NCBI GenBank assembly: GCA_029246385.1
Contig: JAQWNG010000043.1
Location: forward strand, 62,001-126,000
Direction of reading: 5' to 3'
Source: Halioglobus sp.
GTDB taxonomy: Bacteria > Pseudomonadota > Gammaproteobacteria > Pseudomonadales > Halieaceae
DNA length: 64,000 bases
A program made the position numbers and the translations under genes. The notes beneath the pieces are model-generated. The model saw only the letters and a program-made list of their open reading frames with translations. It searched no databases and was not told where the DNA came from. Shown piece by piece: positions 1 to 10,137 of this stretch; within the stretch, counting starts at the first letter, position 1, and the number at the start of each line of letters is the position of its first letter.

Positions 1-293
1 ATTTGGCCCGACAGCGCTTAGATAATGACTGGGTAAATACTGATATTAGCTCCCCTTCTAGTGTGCCAATGGCGAGTATGGATTCCGATCGGGTCTACCT
101 TATCGGCGCGCGTGACAATCAATGGACGTTGGAAGGACTCGATTGGGCTACCGGAGAATCTGAATTCTATTATGTTATCGGGGGGCGGCGTTACAATGTG
201 TTATGTCCGGGGACGCTACTGGATGAGGATGGCCGTATTCACTACGGTAGCCCTTGGGGCCGTGTTCGGCTGAATACGAAGACCGAATCCTAG
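1..293 (+). CDS. C-terminal end of a beta-propeller-like protein (partial)
   Basis: The reading frame is open from the window edge to the TAG at 291-293, so this is the 3' end of a gene that starts outside the window. A TTG at position 3 is in frame but has no ribosome binding site, and I do not regard it as the start. The visible part, about 96 residues, contains blade-like stretches such as DRVYLIGARD and the GLDWATGE turn, which resemble repeats of PQQ-like or SMP-30-like beta-propellers. No catalytic motif is visible, so the function is unknown. It ends 18 bases before the crotonase gene on the same strand and could be cotranscribed with it. Confidence 0.5.
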   Translation, partial: LARQRLDNDWVNTDISSPSSVPMASMDSDRVYLIGARDNQWTLEGLDWATGESEFYYVIGGRRYNVLCPGTLLDEDGRIHYGSPWGRVRLNTKTES

Positions 294-311
294 CCCTGAC
301 GTGGTATGTAG

Positions 312-1145
312 GTGACTGAGGCGAGTATTGTGAATAAAGACCTAACTCTGGAAGTCAATGATGGCATTGGCCTGATTACGTTCAATCGCCCTGAGGCGTT
401 GAACACGTTTAATGCTGCTATACAAGTTGGTTTGGGAGAAGCCTACCGTCTTTGCGACGAAGATGATGCGGTGCGAGTGATCGTTATCACGGGTGCTGGC
501 AAAGCGTTTTGTGCGGGTGCTGATTTGAGTCCGGGTGGAGACACTTTTGGTGGCGTAGAAGAGATGAACTTCAGCTCCTGTCCACTGAGTGTTCAGGCTT
601 GGGACCTGCGTAAGCCGGTGATTGCTGCAGTCAATGGGCATGCGCTGGGCGTTGGGCTTGGTATTGCGATGCAGGCCGATATTCGGGTGCTAGCGCAGGA
701 GGGAAAGTATGGGTTTTTACAAAATCGTCGCGGCGCGCTAGTGGATTTTGCCATGGAGTATTTCCTGCCACGGCTGATCGGGTTCGAACGCGCATTCGAA
801 CTAATTGTGCGAGCACAGAAGTTGAGCGGTACAGAAGCATTAGAGTGGGGTTTGGCAAGTCGTGTTGTGCCTGCCGATGAGGTGTTGGCGTGTGCGCTTG
901 AAATTGCACGGGATATGGCAGTGAACTGCTCACCGTTGGTAATGGGAATGCATAAGCGTTTGTTGTGGAAGGGGCTAGATATGAAGCGGGATGATCTTAT
1001 CGAGTGGGAGACTCGCGCATTGCACGACACTCTGTCCCGCCCGGATGCGATAGAGGGTGGCCTGGCATGGTTTGAAAAGCGCAGCCCGCGGTGGTCTTCC
1101 AGCGTACCAAAAGACTGGCCCTCAGATTTAATGGATGGCGAATAA
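312..1145 (+). CDS. Enoyl-CoA hydratase/isomerase (crotonase) family protein
   Basis: This 277-residue protein is a crotonase-fold acyl-CoA enzyme, of the kind that hydrates, isomerises or cleaves enoyl-CoA intermediates in fatty-acid or steroid side-chain breakdown in the cytoplasm. The first oxyanion-hole segment (FCAGADLS, about residues 66-73) and the second (NGHALGVGLGIA, about 107-118) are clear, and length is normal. The Pro-Glu that usually supplies a catalytic glutamate after the second segment is replaced by Asn-Arg (QNRRG), so true hydratase activity is not assured. The start is either GTG at 312 or, with a better ribosome binding site (GAGGCG at 318-323), GTG at 330. The next gene, a sulfatase, is convergent. 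Confidence 0.9.
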   Translation: MTEASIVNKDLTLEVNDGIGLITFNRPEALNTFNAAIQVGLGEAYRLCDEDDAVRVIVITGAGKAFCAGADLSPGGDTFGGVEEMNFSSCPLSVQAWDLRKPVIAAVNGHALGVGLGIAMQADIRVLAQEGKYGFLQNRRGALVDFAMEYFLPRLIGFERAFELIVRAQKLSGTEALEWGLASRVVPADEVLACALEIARDMAVNCSPLVMGMHKRLLWKGLDMKRDDLIEWETRALHDTLSRPDAIEGGLAWFEKRSPRWSSSVPKDWPSDLMDGE

Positions 1146-1231
1146 AACGAACGACGATCTGTTGCTTATTACTAACCCATTGTCTGGGTGAGCAGTTTCG
1201 TTGTGCAGACTTTTTGTCTGGGCATCTCGTG

Positions 1232-2863
1232 TCAGTCATTGGTCAAGCAAAAACCGCCTAGCCACTCTTTTGGGGAACAATCATAGATCAGTCGCCCTCT
1301 CTCTCCATGTTGGGCATCCAAGATTCTTTCAGTTTTTTTGCTTGGGGCCATGCCACGTGCGGGTTCTTCTTGCAGCTGATCCAAGGGGATTGGGTAGCTC
1401 GCCCAGTCTTTAGGAGCACGCCAACCCGGCGGCGCCACTAAATAGCTTCTGGTGCCATTAATGGGATGTAGGGCGCGCCAGTCGTGAATTTTTGTTGATA
1501 AATTTGCAACAACCTCCGGGTGTGCCTGAGCGAGGTTATTGTATTCGTTGGGGTCGTCCTGGATCTTGAAAAGGTAATTGGTAACCGTCGTTTCCAGTTG
1601 ATCCTGATCGATTTCCTGTACCAGCTTCCAAGTATCGTTAAATGCGGTGAGATTAAAGTGCCCGGCGATAGGCGTTTCGGACGCAAAATAGATGAACTCC
1701 TCGCGGGGCATCGCTGTGCCATTGGCAATTGCTGACCAAAGACTCTGGCCATCAAGCATCCTTCGATTTTTTGGGGTGACGCCGCTTGCTTCTGCCAGAG
1801 TTGGAAAGACATCCATGGCTGTCATGATTTGAGTCATCTTTTCTCCGGCAGGTACATGTCCAGGCCAACGTATGATAGATACTACGCGGATGCCGCCCTC
1901 AAAAGTTTCACCTTTCCCTCCGCGCAGTGGAGCATTGTCGGCACCGCCAACGGAATATGCGGCGCCGCCGTTGTCGCTGAAGAACAGAATGATTGTGTTG
2001 TCTGTTATCTGCTCTTCATCTAGCGTATTAAGCACCTGACCAATGGCCTGGTCCATGCCGTCTACTACCGCTGCATACATGGGTCGCGCGCTGTCCATCA
2101 TGAGTAACTTAGACATGAGCCGGGTGTTATCCGTATTTTTCGCTCGCGCTGGAGCCAGGTCAGTGTTGATGTCTTTGTATTTTTCCTGCAGTTCCAGCGG
2201 CGCATCCAGCGGTGTATGAGGTGCAATAAATGGCATGTAAATCAAAAAAGGCTTTGTCTTATCACGCTCCTGTATGTAGCGGGATACCTCATCTGCCAAT
2301 AGAAACGATTCATAACCCTGATCATCTATTGAAACGCCATTGCGTTGGAAGTCCTTGCCTCCCTGATTAGCAAACGGCGGATAAAAGCCCACCTCCGTGT
2401 GCAGATGCCCGTAAAAGTGCTCAAAGCCACGGTTGTTAGGATGGTAGGTCATCTGCGCATGCCCCAAGTGCCATTTGCCCACCATGGCGGTCTGGTATCC
2501 TGAGGCGAGGAAAGATTCGGGCAAAAAGTGCTCGTCCGGATGGATACCGTTATTATCCCAGGGCAGTATTACACCGTAGGCCACACCGAGACGCATGGGG
2601 TCGCGCCCTGTCATTAGTGCTGCCCGTGTCGGGGAACAAATGGGTGTGGTGTAGAACCGATTGAGTTCCGTGCCTTCTGCCGCCAGACGGTTTAGCGACG
2701 GTGTGTCGATATCACCGCCGTGAAAACCAACATCATTCCAGCCAAGGTCATCGGCTACGATAATAATAACATTGGGCTGTTCAGCCGTGGCAGGCGCCAT
2801 CGCGGCACATGACAAAAAAATGGCCGCTAAAATCTTCATGTTTAGTCGTGTCAATATAATCAT
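1232..2863 (-). CDS. Sulfatase (arylsulfatase family), secreted
   Basis: This type I sulfatase hydrolyses sulfate esters, probably in the periplasm. It carries the formylglycine signature CSPTR followed by LMTGR near residue 76, the metal-binding IIIVADDLGWND segment near the N-terminus of the mature protein, and a second metal motif FFSDNGG. An N-terminal hydrophobic stretch (KILAAIFLSCAAMAPATA) looks like a signal peptide. The frame is open up to 2896, but a GGAG motif lies about six bases before the ATG at 2863, so I choose that start (543 residues). The Cys-type motif needs a formylglycine-generating enzyme, which is not in this window. The natural substrate cannot be told. It points towards, and is convergent with, the crotonase gene. 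Confidence 0.92.
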   Translation of the reverse strand: MIILTRLNMKILAAIFLSCAAMAPATAEQPNVIIIVADDLGWNDVGFHGGDIDTPSLNRLAAEGTELNRFYTTPICSPTRAALMTGRDPMRLGVAYGVILPWDNNGIHPDEHFLPESFLASGYQTAMVGKWHLGHAQMTYHPNNRGFEHFYGHLHTEVGFYPPFANQGGKDFQRNGVSIDDQGYESFLLADEVSRYIQERDKTKPFLIYMPFIAPHTPLDAPLELQEKYKDINTDLAPARAKNTDNTRLMSKLLMMDSARPMYAAVVDGMDQAIGQVLNTLDEEQITDNTIILFFSDNGGAAYSVGGADNAPLRGGKGETFEGGIRVVSIIRWPGHVPAGEKMTQIMTAMDVFPTLAEASGVTPKNRRMLDGQSLWSAIANGTAMPREEFIYFASETPIAGHFNLTAFNDTWKLVQEIDQDQLETTVTNYLFKIQDDPNEYNNLAQAHPEVVANLSTKIHDWRALHPINGTRSYLVAPPGWRAPKDWASYPIPLDQLQEEPARGMAPSKKTERILDAQHGERGRLIYDCSPKEWLGGFCLTND

Positions 2864-3102
2864 GAGGAACTCCATCCTTATACTTTTTTTGCTCAACTTC
2901 GGGAACCCGTGGTCAAAATCTTTTGATGCAGTGTCAAGCTGCGACTTTAGCCACTAAATCTCGTAATCGTTGCGCATTCCATTTCCGACTCGCTCCAATA
3001 ACTCGACTAATGCCTGCTCTCTTTTGTTGTCAGGCTGCAGACTGATCTGGATTCGCAGACGGCTATAAGGCTGACATTTTTCAACACATTAGAACGAATC
3101 AA

Positions 3103-3462
3103 CTAATCTTGCGGAAACTTCTGTTTTAAACTTTGGAGCTCCTCGGGTGGGGCATGGTCTTTGATATGCTCTTTGATAGAGTTTGACCCTGCCACGACGG
3201 TGGCAGCAACGATGACGCCTGTGAACATGATCCCGGCCCATGCTATGATTATCGCCATCAGCTTGGAGAGGCGTGTTATGGGGCGTATGTCACCATAGCC
3301 CACCGTAAACCCAGTGATTAATGCCCAATAAATGGAATCGAAGATACTCCATCGCTCCCTGTGACCGACAATAACGCCTAAAAGGATCATAGTGCAAAGC
3401 AATGCTAATAACAGGGGTAAACCGAGATACAGGACCGTGAAAAATAAGTTAATAAAGACCAT
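3103..3462 (-). CDS. Two-helix potassium channel pore protein
   Basis: This small inner-membrane protein (119 residues) has the architecture of a minimal potassium channel. A first transmembrane helix (about residues 5-28) is followed by a pore helix with the selectivity filter TVGYGD, then a second helix (about residues 70-92). The acidic, helical C-terminus lacks a TrkA/RCK nucleotide-binding domain, so gating is not explained by the sequence; it presumably assembles as a tetramer. The frame could begin at a GTG at 3474, but that GTG lies inside the sequence AGGTGGAG, which is a well-placed ribosome binding site for the ATG at 3462, so I use the latter. Confidence 0.85.
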   Translation of the reverse strand: MVFINLFFTVLYLGLPLLLALLCTMILLGVIVGHRERWSIFDSIYWALITGFTVGYGDIRPITRLSKLMAIIIAWAGIMFTGVIVAATVVAGSNSIKEHIKDHAPPEELQSLKQKFPQD

Positions 3463-3667
3463 TGTAAACTCCACCTATGACTGTCCCCTCACTAGGAATC
3501 AAATGTGAGAAATATCTTAACGGAGTTAGTAGGTATGTCCAGTATCATAGAGCAGCTACATCAGTTTGGTTGCTAAGACCTTTAGCCTAGGCCGATATTT
3601 TATCGTGGTGCTTTTCTGAACAGAATCGATACTTTGTACTACAAGTATTGAAGCCTGATACTCGATA

Positions 3668-5125
3668 GTGCAAGCTGGCATAATGATTTATAACAACATA
3701 TGGCTGCTGTCGGCACATCTACTAGTCTTGGTGGCCATAGTTGTGCGCGTTTTGGAGCGTCCGCACCGGGCGCCGGCCTCGCGTATCGCTTGGCTGGTTG
3801 TCGTATTAGCCCTTCCCGTGTTCGGGATCATTGCTTATTTGATGCTTGGCGAAACTCATATAGGCCGTCGCAATCAAAAGGCCATGCTTGCAAAGCTTGG
3901 GGGCGAGCACTTCAGCGAGTACTTTATCGATGAGAACGCAGATGAGTCTATCGGCTTGCCCTCTCACTACGTGCATTTATTCCGAGTGGGGCGCTCCATT
4001 AGTAACTTTGCTCCGGTCACCGGCAATAGTGTGCAGCTCATGCGGGATTCAGATGCGACCATAGAGAGCATCGTGTCCGATATTGATGCTGCACGCAGTG
4101 AAGTGAACTTGCTGTTCTACATTTGGATCAATGATAACAGCGGTGCGCGTGTTGCGAATGCGCTTAAACGTGCTGCCGGTCGCGGAGTGGCATGTCGGGT
4201 GATCGTCGACGGTTTGGGTTCTCGGGTATTGACCAAGTCACGACTTTGGCGAGAGATGGATGCTGCGGGCGTGCATACAGCGATCGCATTACCTCTGGGC
4301 AATGTTTTTTTACGCCCTTTGCAGGGACGCGTTGATTTACGAAATCACCGAAAAATAGTAGTGATTGATGGCCAAATTACCTATTGCGGTAGTCAAAATT
4401 GTGCGGACAAGGAGTTTAGCCCTAAGGCAAAATTCGGGCCATGGGTAGATGCTGTCGTGCGTATGGAAGGGCCAATCGCAAGACAAAATCAAATACTGTT
4501 TACCGCCGATTGGCACCTTTGCACTAATGAGGTCATAGCTGGTCTAAGTGGGCCTTTACAGAGCCATATGGCTGGAAATGTTGTAGCCCAGGTGATCGCT
4601 AGCGGGCCCACTCTGCGCCACTCGGCGATGGAAGAGGTGTTCATCTCACTGATGTTTTCAGCGCGCCATGAACTGACGATCTCTACACCATATTACGTGC
4701 CGAATCAGCCCATGCAGGCAGCCCTATGTGCTGCCGCTTACCGAGGAGTGCAAACGACGCTTATTCTGCCTGCTAAGAACGATTCTAGAGAGGTGGCTGG
4801 AGCCAGTCGTAGTTATTACGCTGAGCTGCTAGAAGCGGGAGTGGATATTCGCGAATACGTTGGCGGGTTGTTGCATAGCAAAACGCTTACACTGGATGGT
4901 GAGATAACTCTGATCGGCTCGGCGAACATGGACAGGCGTAGCTTTGATCTCAACTTCGAAAATAATATTTTGATTTATGACCCTGAATTGGCAAAAAATT
5001 TACGTGTTCGACAGCAAGATTATGTTGATAGGTCTGACAGAATCACCCTAGACCAGGTAGAAGGCTGGTCGTTAACGCGATGTCTTTGGAATAACTCCGT
5101 CGCGATGCTGGGGCCGATACTATAG
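3668..5125 (+). CDS. cls: Cardiolipin synthase (phospholipase D superfamily)
   Basis: This 485-residue membrane enzyme joins phospholipid head groups to make cardiolipin. Two N-terminal transmembrane helices (about residues 8-27 and 38-58) are followed by two phospholipase D motifs: HRKIVVIDG with downstream GSQN, and HSKTLTLDG with downstream GSANMDRRSF. Length and order match bacterial ClsA. The start is either the GTG at 3668 or the in-frame ATG at 3683; neither has a strong ribosome binding site. The neighbours are the potassium channel gene, which is divergent, and a TonB receptor, which is convergent, so it is probably transcribed alone. Confidence 0.93.
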   Translation: MQAGIMIYNNIWLLSAHLLVLVAIVVRVLERPHRAPASRIAWLVVVLALPVFGIIAYLMLGETHIGRRNQKAMLAKLGGEHFSEYFIDENADESIGLPSHYVHLFRVGRSISNFAPVTGNSVQLMRDSDATIESIVSDIDAARSEVNLLFYIWINDNSGARVANALKRAAGRGVACRVIVDGLGSRVLTKSRLWREMDAAGVHTAIALPLGNVFLRPLQGRVDLRNHRKIVVIDGQITYCGSQNCADKEFSPKAKFGPWVDAVVRMEGPIARQNQILFTADWHLCTNEVIAGLSGPLQSHMAGNVVAQVIASGPTLRHSAMEEVFISLMFSARHELTISTPYYVPNQPMQAALCAAAYRGVQTTLILPAKNDSREVAGASRSYYAELLEAGVDIREYVGGLLHSKTLTLDGEITLIGSANMDRRSFDLNFENNILIYDPELAKNLRVRQQDYVDRSDRITLDQVEGWSLTRCLWNNSVAMLGPIL

Positions 5126-5242
5126 TGTCCGCGCAAAGTGGTATAAGGACATAGAGTGAGGTTTGTACACATCAACGATTTGATGCAATTGGATAGCCAT
5201 TTTGACTGATATATGCGCAATATTCGCGATAGTAACTCCCGA

Positions 5243-7747
5243 TTAAAAGGCAATTGATGCTTCAAAACCATAGGTGCGTGGCGGCCCTAAGACATAGGAG
5301 CCAGCACCCAAAGATTCAGTGTTTGAAAAGCCGCCTTGGAAATAGTTTTCATTAGCCAAGTTGTCAATAAAAAACCATAGTTGAATATCATCGTTATCGA
5401 CGGGTGTATAGCCAAGTCGAAAATTCCACAATGTCACATCATCGATAGTGGCGAGATTACGAAAGCGCGAGTCCCAAGCAGTCGCATCTAACCCTGTATA
5501 GAGTGAGTCTCGGTAATACATAGAGAGCCGTGGTGTAAATACACCAATTCCGGTGGGCAGGATACCCATTGCCGAAAATGAATACGTCAGTTTGGGTATT
5601 GCAGCAAAATCTTCATCGGAGCGATCTATTGTCGACTGCACTGGTGGGATCGCTGAGGTGTCGACATCAGATGCGATGAATTGGTCGTAGCGGGCATCCG
5701 TATAGCCTGTCGTGGCATTGAGAACGATATTAGGGAAGGGACGCGCCGTAAGCTCCATTTCAAAGCCCTGTATAGTGGCTGCGCCTGCGTTATCGATAAA
5801 CAACAAAATGTCGGCAAAAGATTGGCCTTGTTCGGTTATTCGAATTTGAATGTCATCGTAATCCATATAAAAGAACGCAGTGTTAAAACGCAGACGTTGA
5901 GAAAATGCGTCCAGTTTTATCCCGATTTCGTAGCTGGAGACACTCTCTGGTTCAAATTGTGATATTTCAAGGCCTTTCATTTCAAACCCACCAGATTTGA
6001 AGCCTTTGCTGTAGGTCAGGTACAGAAGAGTACTGTCAAATATGGAGCCCTCTAAATACCTATTGGGAAGGCTAAACGCGCCGGTAATAGTCGGAGTCCA
6101 TCTTGACCATTTCTTGTCTGCTTCTGCACTGCCGTTTTCGCCTGCGAGTCGCACCGGTAAGACGGTTGGTGGATTTACGTAAAAATTACTGGGGTCACCT
6201 AGTCCTAGTACGTCAAATGCGCATAGATCGATAGCGTCTTGAACAAGCCTATTTGTTAGGATTGCGTTGCAATCTTCTTTATATAAAAGCGCCTTGCGCT
6301 GACGTTTTTCAATGGTATAGCGGGTACCCGCGGTGATTTGATACCAGTCAGTGAATTGATATGTACCTTGCGCAAAGAAGGCATAACTGTCGCTGCTAAG
6401 ATCACTGTTAGTTCCGATGATTTTCGGTATGATTGTCGATACATTGGCTTTATAAGAATAGCCTTTATCGCCGACCATATTGCCCGACATGGTATTCTTT
6501 AGCTCTTCTATGGCAACAAAAAATCCCGAGGTATACGACAGCCTATTATCAAATGCAGTACCCGTAAGCTGCAACTCTTGGCTGTACTGGTTGCGCGTCT
6601 CATTATCAGGTATCGAGAAATTACCGTAACCTGATGCCAGAGAAGCCTCCAGACCGCCGCGGACAGCCAGAGGGCCTGTTTCAACGCCTGCGATATCCGT
6701 CGCGTCACTATCATTAACAATGCCGATATCGTTCTGATAACTCCACGAAGAAATGCTCTTAATCTCAAAGTCGTCATACTTCCAGTTTACGGTTAACCCG
6801 ATAATCTGACTGCTCATCTCAAATTTCGACGGTCCATTGATAAGCACTTTGCCATTGCTGGATTCTGCTTCACTAATCCGACAGCGAGATTCGTAGGACT
6901 TGGGAGTGGTGAAACCCGGCCAGGTAAATGTGTTAAAGACGCTGTCCGGATTCTGGAAGAAGCAGGTGAGCCCTGCACCTCTCTCATCAACTTGTGACCA
7001 ATAGTAAAAAAGGTCAGCGCTAAACGTGTCAGACGGCTCCCAATAAACGCGAGCGGTTGCACCGAGACGATCCTGATCGCCATACTCTGCGCCGTTGAAA
7101 GTATTTTTCAAGTAGCCATCCATATGTGTACTCTTAATACTGACTCTGGTCGCCAAAGTACTATCGTTCAGAGGAATGTTAGTGCTCACCTTAAAGTCAC
7201 GTCGGCCGTAGTCGCCGATGCGAACCGAGACCGCTGTCTCGAGAGCATCGATATATGGCTTTTTAGTGGTGACGAGCAATGCACCGCCAGTATTATTTTT
7301 TCCAAAGAGCGTACCTTGTGGACCGCGCAATACCTGTATCGATTCAGTATCCATGAGGTCCAGCAACTGGCTGTCGGTGCGTGCGATATAAATCGAATTT
7401 ATATAGACACCTACGCCGGGGTCAAGTGCCGCTGAGGATTCCTTCTGACCGACACCGCGAATGAATATTGAAGGCGCCTTATTGCCCATTTCGCTTATAC
7501 TAAGCCCGGGAACTGATTCCTGCAGGTCGCGGATGTTAGTAATGCCGGCTACTCTCAGTGCTTCTGCAGAGAAGGCTGAAACAGCGATGGGTGTCTCTTG
7601 CAGTCGTTCCACCCGTTTTCTAGCAGTAATGACAACTTCTTCTTCTATCAGTCGATCATGAGATCGATTAAGCGCAGGATTATCTGCCTTTACGAATGCC
7701 GGCGAGTAAGACAAAAAAACGATTAAAAGTAGTAGTGCTGCTTTCAT
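5243..7747 (-). CDS. TonB-dependent outer-membrane receptor
   Basis: This 834-residue protein is an outer-membrane beta-barrel that imports a ligand using TonB energy. A signal peptide (about residues 1-21) is followed by a short linker and a TonB-box-like segment (EEVVITARK), a plug domain with SVPGLSI and the conserved VLRGPQGTLFGKN stretch, and a long barrel ending in phenylalanine (EASIAF). The family is the large group of receptors without a known siderophore ligand that is expanded in marine gammaproteobacteria and sphingomonads. No transporter, regulator or hydrolase that would identify the ligand lies beside it. The gene is followed at 7860 by a second receptor on the same strand that is clearly different in sequence. 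Confidence 0.93.
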   Translation of the reverse strand: MKAALLLLIVFLSYSPAFVKADNPALNRSHDRLIEEEVVITARKRVERLQETPIAVSAFSAEALRVAGITNIRDLQESVPGLSISEMGNKAPSIFIRGVGQKESSAALDPGVGVYINSIYIARTDSQLLDLMDTESIQVLRGPQGTLFGKNNTGGALLVTTKKPYIDALETAVSVRIGDYGRRDFKVSTNIPLNDSTLATRVSIKSTHMDGYLKNTFNGAEYGDQDRLGATARVYWEPSDTFSADLFYYWSQVDERGAGLTCFFQNPDSVFNTFTWPGFTTPKSYESRCRISEAESSNGKVLINGPSKFEMSSQIIGLTVNWKYDDFEIKSISSWSYQNDIGIVNDSDATDIAGVETGPLAVRGGLEASLASGYGNFSIPDNETRNQYSQELQLTGTAFDNRLSYTSGFFVAIEELKNTMSGNMVGDKGYSYKANVSTIIPKIIGTNSDLSSDSYAFFAQGTYQFTDWYQITAGTRYTIEKRQRKALLYKEDCNAILTNRLVQDAIDLCAFDVLGLGDPSNFYVNPPTVLPVRLAGENGSAEADKKWSRWTPTITGAFSLPNRYLEGSIFDSTLLYLTYSKGFKSGGFEMKGLEISQFEPESVSSYEIGIKLDAFSQRLRFNTAFFYMDYDDIQIRITEQGQSFADILLFIDNAGAATIQGFEMELTARPFPNIVLNATTGYTDARYDQFIASDVDTSAIPPVQSTIDRSDEDFAAIPKLTYSFSAMGILPTGIGVFTPRLSMYYRDSLYTGLDATAWDSRFRNLATIDDVTLWNFRLGYTPVDNDDIQLWFFIDNLANENYFQGGFSNTESLGAGSYVLGPPRTYGFEASIAF

Positions 7748-7859
7748 TAAAAATATTGCGCCAATGGTAGATTGTTTAATTAGCGCTGCCGCGTTATGAC
7801 TATCTAGCTCAGTGACTGCTTTGCAAAAACATTAGCTATCTGCTGGCAGCCATTACTGA

Positions 7860-10115
7860 CTAGAAGTCATAGCGGACTTCGATGCCGGCCATGCGGTTGG
7901 CATACTTCGGAACATATTGGATATAGCCATTTGGAAGCAGGACATCGCTGTTAGCATAGATAAGGGACGCGTAGTTAGTGTCGAACACGTTTTTAACGAA
8001 AGCAGTGACTTGGTAGCCGTTGCGCGTCCCAGCAAGCGTCGCGCGCAGGTTAACGATCGTATAGCCGTTCTGTTTTGTATTTTCATCTTGTGATAGCCCG
8101 TAGAGAACATCGTCTTGAGAACGCAGGTTGCCACCAATCACCACATTGAATGGAGCGTTATCGAGTCTAATTATATAGTTAGTGCTCAGATTTAATTTCC
8201 ACTTTGGAGTGTAGGGAAGTTGGCCTCCCGAAAGGTCTTGGAAGCCCAGGGGGCATTCGCCGCGATACTTTTGACCACTACTACAGTTGCCTTTGGGATA
8301 GTCATCTATAGTTGCATCGGTGTAGGCAACACCACCCGTTATCGTCCAGTCAACACTGGGCTGAGCAATTACTTCTAGCTCTAGTCCCTGCGTAGAGACC
8401 TTGCCCGCATTGATGAGAACAAGACTAGCGGGGAGCAAGTCATCCGGATCATCAATGGAAGATTGCGCCTGAAAGTTTTTATACTTTGCATAAAAGGCGG
8501 CGACATTGACGATCAAACGATCGTCCAACCAACGCGATTTAAACCCTGTCTCCCAAGCATCGCTGGTTTCTGGCTTCACATATGATCCCCCCGCAATGAG
8601 AGAGGTGTCAAAGGCCGGACCTTTATATCCACCGACATAGCTGGCGTAGACCATGGCATCGTCATTCATGTCCCACTGTATTGCGAGCTTTGGTGAGATA
8701 TCACTATCATCTAATGAATCACTGAATTCGCCAGCGGGTGGGAAAATGAGGTTGTCTGTTTTGTCTGCGCTGGTATCGTATTCCAGCTCATCATAGGTAT
8801 AGCGGCCACCTAGTATAAGCTGCCAGTTCTGCCACAGGTTAAAGTTAACTTCGCCAAATACAGCGACGTTTTTTCCGGTTACGTCCGTTTTTGACATGCG
8901 GGTGGTCGCCGGGATAATCGGTTCAAACAGAGATGTCGTCGTAGTATTGCTGGCCTTGATATCTTGCTCAAAGTAAAATGCACCGACGATATAGGATCCC
9001 CAATCAGCTGGTGGGGATGCGATACGAAATTCCTGTGAGAATTGATTCTGGTCCGTTTTTGGTGGAGATGGAAAGCTCAGTGCCAGAGGATTGGTTGGGC
9101 CGTCATCAAAATCAACAATGCCCTCACTTTGCCAGTCGCGATATGCGGTAATCGATACGAGGCCATAGTCATTTAGTTCCCAGTTGGTTGTGAGAGAAGC
9201 TCCGCTGCTCCTAATATGTGAGAAGGTCCGTTGATCGTTATTTACATTCTGATTATTTTTGGAAGGCACAACGGGGAGTTGTTCCTCCAAGAGTCTTTGC
9301 TGGTCAGGCCCTTCCAAGATAGCTCGAATACTCAACGCTGTGCAGTCGCAATCGCTCTTGCTGTAGTCGCTGGACAGCATAAACTCTAGGTCTTCGTTTG
9401 CCTGCCACAGAAGCTTGCCACGCACGTTGTAGCTCTCAGTGCCGTTGATTTTTTCTCCATTGTAAACATTCTCAGCATAGCCATCGTCGTGCACCCCAGA
9501 TCCCGTTAGTCTAAAGCCTAGGTTGTCTGTTATTGGACCTGCAACACTGCCATCGATGCGGTACTCATCGTCTTGGATTGCTGTGGCCGCTGCGGTTCCT
9601 GTCAGTTCAGGCGTGGGATCCTTGGTGATGATATGCACCACGCCCCCCGATGCATTCTTGCCGTAAAGAGTCCCCTGAGGGCCTCGCAATACCTCAACTC
9701 TCTCAATGTCCACTAAATCTAAAAAAGCCATGCCGGACCGGCCCATCACAACGCCATCCAACATCGTGGATACACTAGGATCCACGGCAGGGCTAAAGGC
9801 TTGCGTGCCGATTCCGCGTATATTAAAGGAAGAGGTTGCGGGCCCAGAACTGGCCTGCACGTTGAGGGTGGGAATCAGTGTGGCTAGTTCTGCGGCGTTT
9901 TTAATTTGTGCGTTGCTCATGGCCTTACCTGAAAGCAATGACACTCCCACTGCTACATCTTGTAAGCTCTGCTCTCGTTTTTGCGCCGTTACTATAAGCT
10001 CTTCCAGCAGAGGACGATCCCCAGTGGTTGGGTTTTGAGCGCCCACGGCCAAGGGCAGCAGACTGGCGCTCAGTGCAGTGCAGAGAAACGCGGACCTATT
10101 ACTGTATACGTTCAT
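7860..10115 (-). CDS. TonB-dependent outer-membrane receptor
   Basis: The second receptor (751 residues) has a signal peptide (about residues 1-26), a TonB-box region (EELIVTAQKRE), the plug with LIPTLNV and the conserved VLRGPQGTLYGKNASGG segment, and a beta-barrel that ends in EVRYDF, the usual C-terminal signature of outer-membrane barrels. It lies 112 bases upstream of the other receptor in the direction of transcription, so the two might be expressed together, although the gap allows a separate promoter. The ligand is unknown. Tandem receptors of this class often differ in substrate rather than acting as subunits. Confidence 0.93.
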   Translation of the reverse strand: MNVYSNRSAFLCTALSASLLPLAVGAQNPTTGDRPLLEELIVTAQKREQSLQDVAVGVSLLSGKAMSNAQIKNAAELATLIPTLNVQASSGPATSSFNIRGIGTQAFSPAVDPSVSTMLDGVVMGRSGMAFLDLVDIERVEVLRGPQGTLYGKNASGGVVHIITKDPTPELTGTAAATAIQDDEYRIDGSVAGPITDNLGFRLTGSGVHDDGYAENVYNGEKINGTESYNVRGKLLWQANEDLEFMLSSDYSKSDCDCTALSIRAILEGPDQQRLLEEQLPVVPSKNNQNVNNDQRTFSHIRSSGASLTTNWELNDYGLVSITAYRDWQSEGIVDFDDGPTNPLALSFPSPPKTDQNQFSQEFRIASPPADWGSYIVGAFYFEQDIKASNTTTTSLFEPIIPATTRMSKTDVTGKNVAVFGEVNFNLWQNWQLILGGRYTYDELEYDTSADKTDNLIFPPAGEFSDSLDDSDISPKLAIQWDMNDDAMVYASYVGGYKGPAFDTSLIAGGSYVKPETSDAWETGFKSRWLDDRLIVNVAAFYAKYKNFQAQSSIDDPDDLLPASLVLINAGKVSTQGLELEVIAQPSVDWTITGGVAYTDATIDDYPKGNCSSGQKYRGECPLGFQDLSGGQLPYTPKWKLNLSTNYIIRLDNAPFNVVIGGNLRSQDDVLYGLSQDENTKQNGYTIVNLRATLAGTRNGYQVTAFVKNVFDTNYASLIYANSDVLLPNGYIQYVPKYANRMAGIEVRYDF

Positions 10116-10137
10116 TTTCGTTCCTTAGTTATAATTT

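Noticed and set aside
593-1030. A 145-codon minus-strand frame within the crotonase gene
   Set aside because: It is opposite a clear crotonase coding sequence and rich in Ser, Arg and Cys, as expected of a shadow frame.
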